This document shows, in pieces, positions 22,001 to 31,308 of a stretch of 64,000 nucleotides of DNA (position 1 is its first letter; each line of letters opens with the position of its first letter). Made by a program: the position numbers and the translations under genes. The stretch lies in NCBI GenBank assembly GCA_002900995.3, contig CM035308.1, positions 2,666,001 to 2,730,000 on the forward strand. The letters run 5' to 3'. The notes beneath the pieces are model-generated. The model did no database searches. It was not told the origin of the DNA and was given only the letters and a program-made list of their open reading frames with translations. This DNA is from Ganoderma boninense. Lineage: Eukaryota > Basidiomycota > Agaricomycetes > Polyporales > Polyporaceae.

Positions 22001-22176
22001 AGTACTTCATTACGAGCGTTGTTCAGCGATGAACTTGAACTCTTGACTGACGATTGATTACCCGAATGTTCTGAAGCCTTGTCCCCGGTGTCTGCTGACA
22101 CTCGCTTGCCTGACGATTTCCGAGTGGTGACGTTCTTGAATTGCTCGGACGATGGGCCAGCCTCTGTATGAGGCAT
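19042..22176 (-). CDS. Gypsy-2 Gag, CCHC nucleocapsid, 1044 codons
   Basis: A very long Gag. The N-terminal half is Pro/Ser/Thr/Gln-rich disordered sequence. The retrotransposon Gag core is at about residues 640-850, and a CCHC knuckle CYNCWEKGHMKKDC sits near residue 960. An acidic tail of Glu/Asp runs ends at the TGA at 19042. Gag forms the virus-like particle and binds element RNA. The frame is fully open, in contrast to the downstream pol. Confidence 0.85.
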   Translation of the reverse strand: MPHTEAGPSSEQFKNVTTRKSSGKRVSADTGDKASEHSGNQSSVKSSSSSLNNARNEVLDNLTKELQQFPASERRRTWNENPTIKAFRTVAGSLRLELNEEDWLEPVQESPATHPRTSHYRPPSVRSVRTYSNPRYSPVLQHPTPIRLSLKSDLTGNSSAMVEQDLGYDLWNYRSPEVRPSGPPPPAATIGTTDQPPPAVTIETTDQPPPEQANQTNAGHEEPIQVKPAHPAPIPHIVEEVRKMDRTVEEALGRSRHERLTAAALVPHQAGETEEDTRAQRAQEFVRMQQEQTAARAREFAATAALQPQVSSSRRHSSHQGAVIGETPGEPAVQFPSKNSPPVIQVQQATPELVAHSVLVSPGEPKATATHLGTASGPRPRRVSFSEPPKPLTPTGEKAVPVVPSLVHHHPQETPMLSSQPVYQAIPQPPLHVPVVRTPPVVMPSHAPAVHTPPVVLPSAPYSRANPTAKHTASTHQARPMVRGLPTQSMANPATVNSPPPAVPPRSTRPSPAPQSAQGAYYVPNPNAQSASQAFVRSVPIINSPGYQHNSQYNYPASQGPPITILPGQYYQYQGQTYQYAPGGVTTTTGPLPTWQPPIVAPVVQLTGAISTVPITRYNPIIHRPRAHIEPASYKETIIADRIQLMITSNVGQSPTTAIKEYTKAMKGVSPPTYSGEDDDEKFTTWLSGYLTYCRRLNITGPENESGRVDLLSQVLKEKAGIWLYNHVASPNRLRAVWTFEEVIIALYQHFVVTDSFRQAEVNFNKIKWDNQTGSLGLMEELNHWAGQMIQHPDEKTLRDKFISCIPERLETELIKQHGLDVDFTPYEEWCNTAIRIQKVEEDMRMRRKITNQLHTSKQLQVAAASNMVQSRAVTVRSPAGKSSSFRPIPKDSNTQPAAVYVKKTSFIRKDQNRPSGPSRPRTTAPARPSVKMASGTDISRINCYNCWEKGHMKKDCKNPTRPPPAGVKLYTMEINDSDEQEEEIEVEIEPPDSEDESLNVFEIQSDNEYERPSLDEPPLEAELRTIHVSIDEDEKNEEWLAFE

Positions 22177-22690
22177 AGCTCCTGGAAGTTGAGGTGAATT
22201 AGATATATTAGTTGCTGTACGTATAGTTTCCTCGCCTCAGCCGCCGTACGGCGTCAAAGTTGCCAGTGCCGGGAATAGGAACAGATTGTTGCCCGTATCC
22301 CTTATCGGAGTGTGTTCTAGTGTGGGGCGTTCTTCTTTGAACGCAGTGCGCGGCGCGTCTTCTGGCCGCGTGGTGCCCTGGTGAGACGAGCGAGATACTC
22401 GTCCGGGCGTTGGTTGATGTGAGGTGGCGGATACCATCTTGCACTTCTCTTGTAGAAGTCCACAAGATGTGGAGGAGTGTAAAAAAGTGTTACGTTGATG
22501 TGTTGAATCGAGCCTGGTTCACACACGACCAGAATACGCTGCACCAATCTCTATAGGAGAAGTGCGAATGTATCGGTGATCGTGGTAAAAGGCTGAAGGA
22601 CTCTTGCCACGTAGCACGCCTCTGTATGAGGCGCGCTGCACCACCACGTAGATACAACATTAATCTAATCTAATCTAATCTACAATTCCG
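22177..22690. other. Gypsy-2 leader and undefined right boundary
   Basis: Holds the presumed untranslated leader of Gypsy-2. TGGTGCAGCG occurs twice on the minus strand (about 22533-22542 and 22629-22638) and might relate to primer binding, but no LTR end precedes it. Four TAATC units lie at about 22665-22684, just before F-box coding sequence resumes. Confidence 0.45.
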
Positions 22691-24343
22691 TTACAGCCCG
22701 TGTCTGTATCGCCTTCCATGAGCCTGCCATCTATCTGCTATGGAGGAAATTGGATAGTGTGGTTCCCCTCCTCCGTCTTTTGCCGTCGTCATTTATGAGG
22801 GTGCCAAGCGAGGTGGACGAGGATGAAGCGGCGAGAATCTAGTACGATACCTATGTGAGTATCTCAAATTCCTTAGTCACTTCGCAAATGGTCCAGTCTG
22901 CTGTAAGCTGAGAGTGAAAGCTGAGCGCATTGAGTCGGTGCATCTCTCATGTCTTTGAGCATCACTCACGTGTGTGTCGTTTAATAGGTGCTCAATGGCA
23001 ACATAGAACCGCAGGAATGGCAGCGTATGCGCGAGCACGCAGAGCATGTACAAACACTGTGCATGACCCGCCCCCAGACGCCAATTTCGCTCACGACTTG
23101 GGTGTACCTAACCCACCTCACGCAAAACCGCCCGCTCCTGCCCAACCTTCAGTTGCTCAGCTGCAAGTTGGAGTCACCGGAGTCTCCTATCATGATTCGC
23201 GCACTCCTCTCTCCAAACATCACAAATCTTCTCATTTCCTGCGACCTAGCTCATGATGGAAAACAATGGGAGTACTCTCTTCGATCGCTCTTCGACATGG
23301 TCTGTTCCGTTGCGACACGCCTCAGAAGAATAGACTTGACAACTGGCAGCGCTGGAAAACACCTCCCCTTTCCTCTGACTGTCATCTCTCCGATACAACG
23401 GCTGAAGTCCTTCCGCATCTTATCCTTGCGTATGTCTCTCGACATCGACTTCCAGTTCCTACGGTCGGTATTTTTCGGTATGAGGAGCCTCGAGGTTGTC
23501 AGCTTTTTGAACTGGCATGTCGCCGACCACTTGGTCGATCCAGGACCTCTGCTTGGAACGTTCAAGCTGGATAATCTACACACACTCTCCGTCGCGAACT
23601 TGGCTCCTTCTATGGACGTCAAGTTTTACCACTGTTTCTCCGCCCCAAAGCTCCGTGTACTCCGGAACCTCCTCCATCGCTTCAGCAACGCCAGTGAAAG
23701 CATCGCCACTTTTTCCTCCATTGCCAATTCTTTCCCGTATTTGCAGGAGCTCTATTTGGTGATGGATTTCTCCCACGGAGGGCAGCCCCTACGAGAAGAG
23801 TGCCTCTCTGTGGGTTCTGCCATGTCGCCGCTGTTCACGCTGCATACGCTGGTCTCTGTCACTCTCGTGGTGAGGGGACCTTTCGACGCAAGCACAGATG
23901 CAGAGATGAACGCACTCACCGAAGCTTTCCCGCTGCTCATGGCCCTAAATATCTATTGCCCTCCGCATCCTGGCGTGCCCTTCCAGACCACGGCCGTTCT
24001 TGCCTCTTTCGCGGCGAGATGTCCCAGGTTGAAGACCTTGAGGCTGCCCTCCATGTACTCTGTCGGGCGGGATCTCTCCCATTTGGATGCCTATCCTGTT
24101 CTGGACCATGGATTGACAGCCTTGTCCTTCTCGTCGTTCAACTCCGAGGATGCTCATTTCACGGTGTTGCTTCTCGACCGCCTCTTCCCTCGACTGGCCA
24201 TCGTGGACATGAGACCCGAGTACGCTCTTGACAAGCCGAATACACCGAGTAACCGCTCCTGGGCACATATTTGCCACGTACTTGAAGTGCTGCAGATAGC
24301 CAGGGGGCAACATGACCACTGGCAAGGTTCTGGTAGGCGCTAG
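22691..24343 (+). pseudogene. F-box/LRR-like protein remnant, 5' truncated
   Basis: The first coding stretch reads from about 22698 (CIAFHEPAIYLLW, the part that normally follows an F-box) to a GTGAGT donor at about 22855. The long exon at about 22988-24343 (451 codons) encodes leucine-rich repeat-like sequence. The F-box itself is missing where Gypsy-2 begins, and a TAG lies in the first exon (near 22829). F-box proteins are substrate receptors of SCF ubiquitin ligases; this copy looks dead. Confidence 0.75.
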
Positions 24344-25070
24344 TCTGCTGACACCGTGATCGAAGCGAGACGGGGCCCATGGCGTGTGCGTACTTAACCA
24401 CACTGTAAGCTTTTGAATGACCTCTTGAAGGATGCTGATTAAGTAATGCTGTTAGTTTCCACCGCTTTATCACAGCCTCAAGCTTTTGACCTTGGAAACG
24501 ACAGTCACTAAAAAGCCTAAGGGAGAAGGAACTTTCGATAGTGACTTCATGAGGAGTGGCAAGAAGCACAGTTTGATTCGGCCCCGAAGAATGTCTGGTT
24601 GAAGCAGCACGTTGCGAGATATCTAGAGACATAATGCTGTTTCAACGTGAACCCAGACTGAACCGAATGAACTGGATGGCCGTTCTGTAGGGCTATCTGA
24701 GCCCGCCGTAGCAGTGCGAGTGGCACGTCGGCCAACGCAACTCTGTTACTATCACAGTGTTTCCACTCAAGCTGCTATCCAACCCAGCCCCACTTCCTTA
24801 CGATTCGATCTGGAATGTTTTTATGAGCGTTTTAATGGTCTGCCGGACTCGTGGCGCAGGTGAGCCAGGGCAGGCGGTCGGGCAAGAGCAATATTAATTG
24901 GAGCTCCAACAGCCGAAAGCACGCGGAGCTTAAACCCCGCACTGGTGCGGCTGGTGGCCAAGTCGGTCGGCTTCCCCACTTTTCAGACCGCACAATCTCG
25001 AGCTCTCTCTGCCACGAACGACCCTGATAGCAACAGCCCACCACTTCTGGTATCAATACCATCACTCACC
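24344..25070. other. Intergenic region upstream of the F-box gene
   Basis: About 730 bp with only short, overlapping open frames. It presumably contains the promoter of the F-box gene starting at 25071. No repeat or RNA gene seen. Confidence 0.5.
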
Positions 25071-28000
25071 ATGCGGCTCAACGAGGATGTCCTCCGTATC
25101 ATCTTCGGGCACCTCAACGATTCCCGATGGGACCGCTCAGCCAGAAAGGCTCTGGTAAATTCGGCAATGGCCTGCAAGGATTTCTACGAGCCAGCTTTGC
25201 ACGTTATATGGCGAGACCTATACAGTCTCTTCCCTCTATTTGAGTTTTTCTCCGCCTTCGTACCCACGAGAACTCTAGCTCGAGATACCCTGGACGAACC
25301 ACGTGGTGACGAGGAGGCTGAGACGGATATATACGTCAGTATTCTTCCTTTACAAACTCATTGCGATCCATGCACACCAATACTTAGTCTGGGACCCAAT
25401 GGCTCCTTCTACTAGATCATCGATGGTGTTATCCTGCCTCAAGAGTGGGAAAGGTTCCGGATGCATGCAGTGTTCGTTCAACGCCTGGGCCCTTCCTCTC
25501 TCTACGACTCCAGCTCTAGCAGTGGCAGGTTTCGATGCATTGCCTCTTCGACATTGTCCTACCTATGCAGACTCGCCAGCGGCGCAACTCTCTTGCCCAA
25601 TCTCTGGTCCTTGGCTTGGCACGTCACGTCAGCCCAATGCACGGCCTTATTCCCCCTCTTATCTCAATCTATTGACAAGTTGATATTGGTGGTCAACCAT
25701 AAATACCCAATCAACGACGACCAACGACGAGAATGGCACGCCTTAATTAGGTCGACCCTAGTTCTCGTCGTTTCCGTGTCGGTGCAGATAACTGACCTGG
25801 ATTCACAAGCTGTGGTAAGGATAATGTATTATTTACCGGAGATAGCCTGGCACTGCAATGCAATATAAACCAACTATGCTCGTAATGTAATACGAAGCCC
25901 CGGGATAATGCCCGGAGTTCCCTAATATAGTAGGCAGCCTCCGGAGGGCCTGTTATCAGTGCCCGGGCTGGCGCTTTTTTGGTTATCAGCTTAGATAAGG
26001 CCCCAGGGGCTTATCTGCCATCACTCCGGGGCTTCCCCCATCAATACTCACCTCCCATCAGCCACCCGGGCTCCTCCTGCCCTGCCACTGCCCAATATGG
26101 AAGGTGCTTGGTTGCCTGCACCTGGGCACCTTCCCCTTGCCATATCTCCCTCAATTCTGGACCGTTTCCCATGATCTTAGGTGCGTTCTGAAGGCGTTTT
26201 TAAGGCGCTTCTAACGCGCCTATTGCGCTGGTGTAATATGGTATACTCACATATGCATACAGGTACCCTTGGTCGCTCTAGGGGCCAGTAAATGGGCCAT
26301 AGCTTGGGCAGTTTTGGACGGAATAGGACGATCTTGGGCGCGTTTTGCTCGCGTAAACAACGCGCACAGAACGAGCCCAAGATCGTCCGATTCCGTCCAG
26401 CCGTTCCTCCGGTACATATACCCCTTCCTCCTCAGGGACAGGGTATTTGTATCTCAGGAATGGCTGCACCGTTTGGGACGATCTTGGGTGCGTTCTGTAG
26501 GTACAGAATAGTAGTATTTGGGCGCTCCATCCGTTTGAGGGCATATAGCCTAACAAATATACTACAGTGCGATCAGTTGTTAGCCCCACCACCCTTGTAT
26601 GCCCCATAACTCAGCAACCGCCTGACGGATTTTTTTGCCCGTCATACTGCTGAAAAGCTGCTGCTCACAGCTTTCTAACGAGCCTAAGAACGTCCCGATA
26701 CGATCACTGGAACCTTCAGAGTGCCTACCTCCTCCTCCTGCTCCCCTCCCCACCACTGTTCAGCCCATATCTTGGGTATTCCTTGATGGAATCATGTCGT
26801 TCTTTTTGTTTTGTGTACTATGTAGTAGGTCCTCTGTGCACAGAACAATTTACTGTTATCAAGATATGTACAATGTACTCCAATGAAGGTGCCTTGGCCC
26901 AGTGTAAGACTGCCTGACAGTTGTTGTATCCATTTCCGAAGGCTAGCACAGCTGCAGTAAGGCTACTAACAATCATAAATCAATATCTCCTCGGGTTTTT
27001 GCCCGTTCAGCTTGGTTTTTTTTGTGTTGGAAAGCTGTGAATTGTGGCTAGTCAGCTGTGTATATACTTCCACTATCGGGAGGCTACAAAAAACTCGAGA
27101 GGGGAGTATTCTTGTGAACACTGATAAGGGAATGACATTTGACCCAAATGGCTGATAAATGTCATACCTTGTACAAAGATAGCTGCTAGCTAGTAATATG
27201 CAACACAAAAAAGACGACATGATTCCATCAAGGAATACCCAAGATATGGGCTGAACAGTGGTGGGGAGGGGAGCAGGAGGAGGAGGTAGGCACTCTGAAG
27301 GTTCCAGTGATCGTATCGGGACGTTCTTAGGCTCGTTAGAAAGCTGTGAGCAGCAGCTTTTCAGCAGTATGACGGGCAAAAAAATCCGTCAGGCGGTTGC
27401 TGAGTTATGGGGCATACAAGGGTGGTGGGGCTAACAACTGATCGCACTGTAGTATATTTGTTAGGCTATATGCCCTCAAACGGATGGAGCGCCCAAATAC
27501 TACTATTCTGTACCTACAGAACGCACCCAAGATCGTCCCAAACGGTGCAGCCATTCCTGAGATACAAATACCCTGTCCCTGAGGAGGAAGGGGTATATGT
27601 ACCGGAGGAACGGCTGGACGGAATCGGACGATCTTGGGCTCGTTCTGTGCGCGTTGTTTACGCGAGCAAAACGCGCCCAAGATCGTCCTATTCCGTCCAA
27701 AACTGCCCAAGCTATGGCCCATTTACTGGCCCCTAGAGCGACCAAGGGTACCTGTATGCATATGTGAGTATACCATATTACACCAGCGCAATAGGCGCGT
27801 TAGAAGCGCCTTAAAAACGCCTTCAGAACGCACCTAAGATCATGGGAAACGGTCCAGAATTGAGGGAGATATGGCAAGGGGAAGGTGCCCAGGTGCAGGC
27901 AACCAAGCACCTTCCATATTGGGCAGTGGCAGGGCAGGAGGAGCCCGGGTGGCTGATGGGAGGTGAGTATTGATGGGGGAAGCCCCGGAGTGATGGCAGA

Positions 28001-29101
28001 TAAGCCCCTGGGGCCTTATCTAAGCTGATAACCAAAAAAGCGCCAGCCCGGGCACTGATAACAGGCCCTCCGGAGGCTGCCTACTATATTAGGGAACTCC
28101 GGGCATTATCCCGGGGCTTCGTATTACATTACGAGCATAGTTGGTTTATATTGCATTGCAGTGCCAGGCCATCTCCGGTAAATAATACATTATCCTTACC
28201 ACAGCTGCTGCTGGATTTGGACTGGCACGAGGGCCGCTCAATCGCAGACCCCGTGTCCCAACTACGATCTTTGCAAAATTTCAGGACAGTTAAAGCTGAC
28301 GCGAACCTACTTCGTGTTCTCGCCACTTTGCCTGAACTCCGGAAGTTGGAGCTGGTTAGAATCGTGTTGTCCAAACACGACACGTTCCTGCAGACCAATG
28401 CAGGGTTCCTCCGTCTGCAGGATTTCTCTGTGCAACAACATCCCAATACCACTCGCTTCTACCAGCTCTTCAGAGCCAGTTGCTTGCGAGATCTTCGCGC
28501 AAGCTTCTGTTATGCAAATGACCACCGTGATGTTCTTGCCTGCTGCAACGTCTGGACTCGACACTTCCCGTTTCTGGAGAAGCTTACGCTGCTCGTCCAC
28601 CTGAAACAGGATGCTGCTCCTCACCATCGATCCTACTCCGACATCCTCGAGCCCCTTTTCCAGCTGCGATCCCTTAAACATTTTGACCTAGACGTGTCGC
28701 CCGGACAGTTTTTGCCGTACGATGCAGACATCGAAGCAGTCGCGCACGGTTGGCCCGAGTTGGTGCACTTCCAAGCTGCACAACGCGACTATACACTCCC
28801 ATCACGCCTTGAGGAGGACACAGACCCCTGTATCGGTCCTTCCGCCTTGGTGACGTTAGCCTCGCGATGTCCCCAGCTCTGCTTCCTGCAAATTCCACGA
28901 GTCAAGATAAACTTTCCAGGTGTAAGGGCCCTCTCCAAACTTCCCGTGCTCGATCATCCCCTCCGTAATCTTTATCTCTCCAACGTGTACAGTGACGATA
29001 GTGTTTTGGCCGCGCTTTTCATCGATCGGCTCTTTCTACACCTTCTCTTGCCACGCCCCTCGAACTGTACCACTGCGGACACCGCTTGGGGCAGGATTTA
29101 A
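25071..29101 (+). CDS. F-box/LRR protein gene carrying a 2.4 kb palindromic intron
   Basis: Exons inferred: 25071-25334, 25416-25814 and 28205-29101, all phase 0, giving 519 aa. The N-terminus (MRLNEDVLRIIFGHL) is a typical basidiomycete F-box and the rest is leucine-rich. Intron 1 is a normal 81-bp GTCAGT...TACTAG intron. Intron 2 (25815-28204) starts GTAAGG and ends CACAG, lies inside the 25808-28206 palindrome, and its removal joins codons GTG and CTG in frame. If not spliced, the protein would stop after about 18 further codons. The likely role is a substrate adaptor of an SCF ubiquitin ligase. Whether the gene is expressed is unknown. Confidence 0.75.
25808..28206. mobile_element. Near-perfect palindromic element with 993-bp arms
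   Basis: Arms 25808-26800 and 27214-28206 are reverse complements (one mismatch noticed, an A/G difference about 40 bp in), separated by 413 bp of unrelated spacer. It encodes no recognisable protein; every open frame in one arm is mirrored in the other. Its extreme ends carry a 5' splice donor and 3' splice acceptor. A clean target duplication could not be fixed because AGCT itself is palindromic. It could be a non-autonomous foldback transposon. Confidence 0.88.
26801..27213. other. Spacer of the palindromic element
   Basis: 413 bp unrelated to the arms and without a convincing open frame, tRNA or repeat. Confidence 0.6.
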
Positions 29102-29656
29102 CGCTACGTCGAAATCTGTCAAGCCGCTAGACAACAAACAGGGCCAGCATAGTATGGCGTCGAGCGAACGGGCAGCCACGCCTGCATAGAAATAGAACAG
29201 ACAAAGGAAAATGGTAGCACTAGTGGTGAGTAAGTCTGTTATCCAAGCGTACTGCGCTGGCTTACCGTCATCACACCAATCGGTTATATGACGTGACTTT
29301 GAGCAGTCGCGAGACTAAGTTACTCATATAAGTCTAGCTTCCACCCATCATTGGGGTGTTTATTATTTACCACCCGGCGTCCCATGACGATACCGCTCCA
29401 GCCTATGTAGACGAATTGCTATCTCCTCTTCCCAACATCAAATTGCTTCTATGGAGGCGCACTAACCAACAACCCGTGGTGGCGCCATTTCGCCATGTCC
29501 GACCTCGCGCCTCCACAAGTCTTTGCGAAAACATGTGTGCGTTGACGGTAACACTAATTATCAACTGATAAGTTGCTTGCTGGCACTGAGGAATATTTCG
29601 TAGTCGAAAAGGTATTTATCTCTGTTACATGAAAATTCGCTTGATGCAAATCAATG
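29102..29656. other. Intergenic region between F-box gene and esterase pseudogene
   Basis: About 550 bp separating two convergent genes. No feature recognised beyond presumed 3' ends. Confidence 0.5.
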
Positions 29657-29935
29657 CTAGAGGGGAGTCTTGAGCAACACCTTGTTCAAGAGCTCCATTC
29701 CCCGGACGCGGTAGTCGTCCGCCCCAACCGCCGAAGTGGTGTTCCCGTCGAGGAGCGTCAGCAGCTTCCTCGATCCTAGCGTGAACTGCGGCCATGCGGC
29801 CACGCTGGCGCTGTTCGGGTCGAGGTGGTTCACGAAGTTGATGAGGTAGTCCGTCAGGTCCGTCTCACCATAGATGTCGATGACGTCTGTGCCATGGAAC
29901 GACCCCAAGCCGCCCAGGTACTTGTACCGCTTGGA

Positions 29936-30664
29936 GGGACCTACAACGGAGTTTACAAACTGCAGGCCTAATAGGCCTTGCAGCTTTGAAGGCCACCTTT
30001 CCCCGCCACATATGTCCCAGATCATCCCGATCTGCTGTACGCCATTGTAATGTCCCTTACCCAATTTTGATCTTTTCCGCTCACAGCGTTCCACCCCTCC
30101 AGTGTTCTGCCACCCAGCCACCCATACTGGTAACCGTGATGTTCAGTGTGTGCTCGCGATGGTGCCACCATGACATCCTGAAGCTACGGACGCTGCAAAC
30201 CGCTGAGGCCTGGGGACCTGCTCTCTGTCCCGCTGTCCAAAATAGGACGAGGTCCGCCACAAGGTCCGCCACAAGCGCTCTTCCTTGATCCACAACACTG
30301 ACGGGTGTCAAGCTCGTCAAGATCGACGTCGTCGATGTTGTGCGCTGAACCCAGCGAGTCTGGAGGTACTTAAGGAGTCGCGTTCGCTGCGCCCTCAGGG
30401 CTCCGCCACGAAGGGGCAGCGAATGCGACACGGATGTAAGGTGCAGGTCATAATGAGTATTTAGCAAGGGGTGGAGGTGCGCGTCCTCGCCGCAGGACGT
30501 CGGACATCGATCAGGAACGGTCCGGCGATGTTCCACTCGGTTCGAGACCCAAGTTCATCTCGTGGCACGACACAGCATACGCCACTGTATGCAGCGGGAA
30601 GGTGGCCCTCAAAGCTGCAAGGCCTATTAGGCCTGCAGTTTGTAAACTCCGTTGTAGTCCCTAC
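29936..30664. mobile_element. Non-autonomous TIR element with 9-bp target duplication (Mutator-like?)
   Basis: Inverted repeats of about 60 bp sharing CTACAACGGAGTTTAC bracket about 600 bp of non-coding DNA. CCGCTTGGA (29927-29935) and CCGCTTGAA (30665-30673) flank it, a 9-bp duplication with one mismatch. Nine-base duplications with GGG-starting repeats suggest a Mutator-like relative, but this is inference. It interrupts esterase pseudogene A. Confidence 0.75.
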
Positions 30665-30848
30665 CCGCTTGAAGACTGCCAGGATTGATGTAAGTCAGAA
30701 GAAGAGCAGTTTTGATGAACGTGGAGGACGTACGGTACATCCAAATGTTCTGCTTGGCGGCGGTGTACTGGAACAGCAGCCTGCGGGGTGCTTGGAAGAT
30801 GAGGTCCCCGAGCAGCGCAGCGTGTCGCTTGTACTCTGGGCTGAGCGC

Positions 30849-31308
30849 TGTCATGAACGGCATGCTCGGCGCCTACCCCGGCGTCTCTCTTTCCCTTTTT
30901 GGACTGTTTGCCTCCCGTGTCGTCCTTATTGTCCTCCGTTGTTTAGCAAACCCGTCCCTTGTTCTTGCAGTACAATAACTCCTGTTACCCATTGTTCCCA
31001 TCGTCATTGTACTACATACCATTGTTCCTTCATTTGTTCCCGTGTCCATAGCTACCTATTGTCCCCAGTTCCCATTGTCCGTTACATGTATATAAGGCCT
31101 GTACTTTGCTACCTGGAGACCTCAGTTTCGACCTCTTGTCTCCAGGTAAGCCTCGCTGTATTCTCGCTCGTTAGTTACTTGCTCAATACATCTTGTCTCC
31201 AGCCTGACTGTCGAGCCCTGCTCCGCTCTCGCTGCACAAGTGCTCGTCGACGCCCCTGCTCGTCTCGTAAGCCTCCTCCCTGATCTTACTCGACAGCCAG
31301 TCGTAACA
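30849..31308 (+). repeat. Solo Gypsy-1 LTR
   Basis: A complete 460-bp LTR in plus orientation (opposite to both full copies), flanked by AGCGC at 30844-30848 and 31309-31313. It results from LTR-LTR recombination after insertion. The esterase frame (codons for NALSPEY) is restored when the LTR and one AGCGC copy are ignored. Confidence 0.96.

Larger units (their letters stand above)
14095..22550 (-). mobile_element. Gypsy-2, degenerate Ty3/gypsy chromovirus
   Basis: Minus-strand order: gag (19042-22176), protease, RT-RNase H, integrase with chromodomain, then an extra Gln/Pro-rich frame. A purine tract AAAAGGGGG (rc 14135-14143) precedes the 3' LTR, which begins TGTGGTATGC at 14126 and is broken at 14095 by Gypsy-1. 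No 5' LTR copy was recognised; the right boundary lies between the gag leader and about 22690, where F-box coding sequence resumes. Several in-frame stops and one frameshift mark it as dead. It is a different lineage from Gypsy-1. Confidence 0.88.

Noticed and set aside
22533..22638. TGGTGCAGCG as the Gypsy-2 tRNA primer site
   Set aside because: Occurs twice and is not preceded by a recognisable LTR end, so no assignment was made.
22661..22684. TAATC tandem as a CRISPR-like or telomeric array
   Set aside because: Only four 5-bp units; a trivial microsatellite.
25979..28035. Paired identical small open frames around 26000-28000
   Set aside because: They are mirror images produced by the palindrome arms, not a gene family.
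25808..28206. 5-bp target duplication AGCTG for the palindromic element
   Set aside because: AGCT is itself palindromic and part of the arms, and removing the element with this duplication does not restore the reading frame; splicing does.
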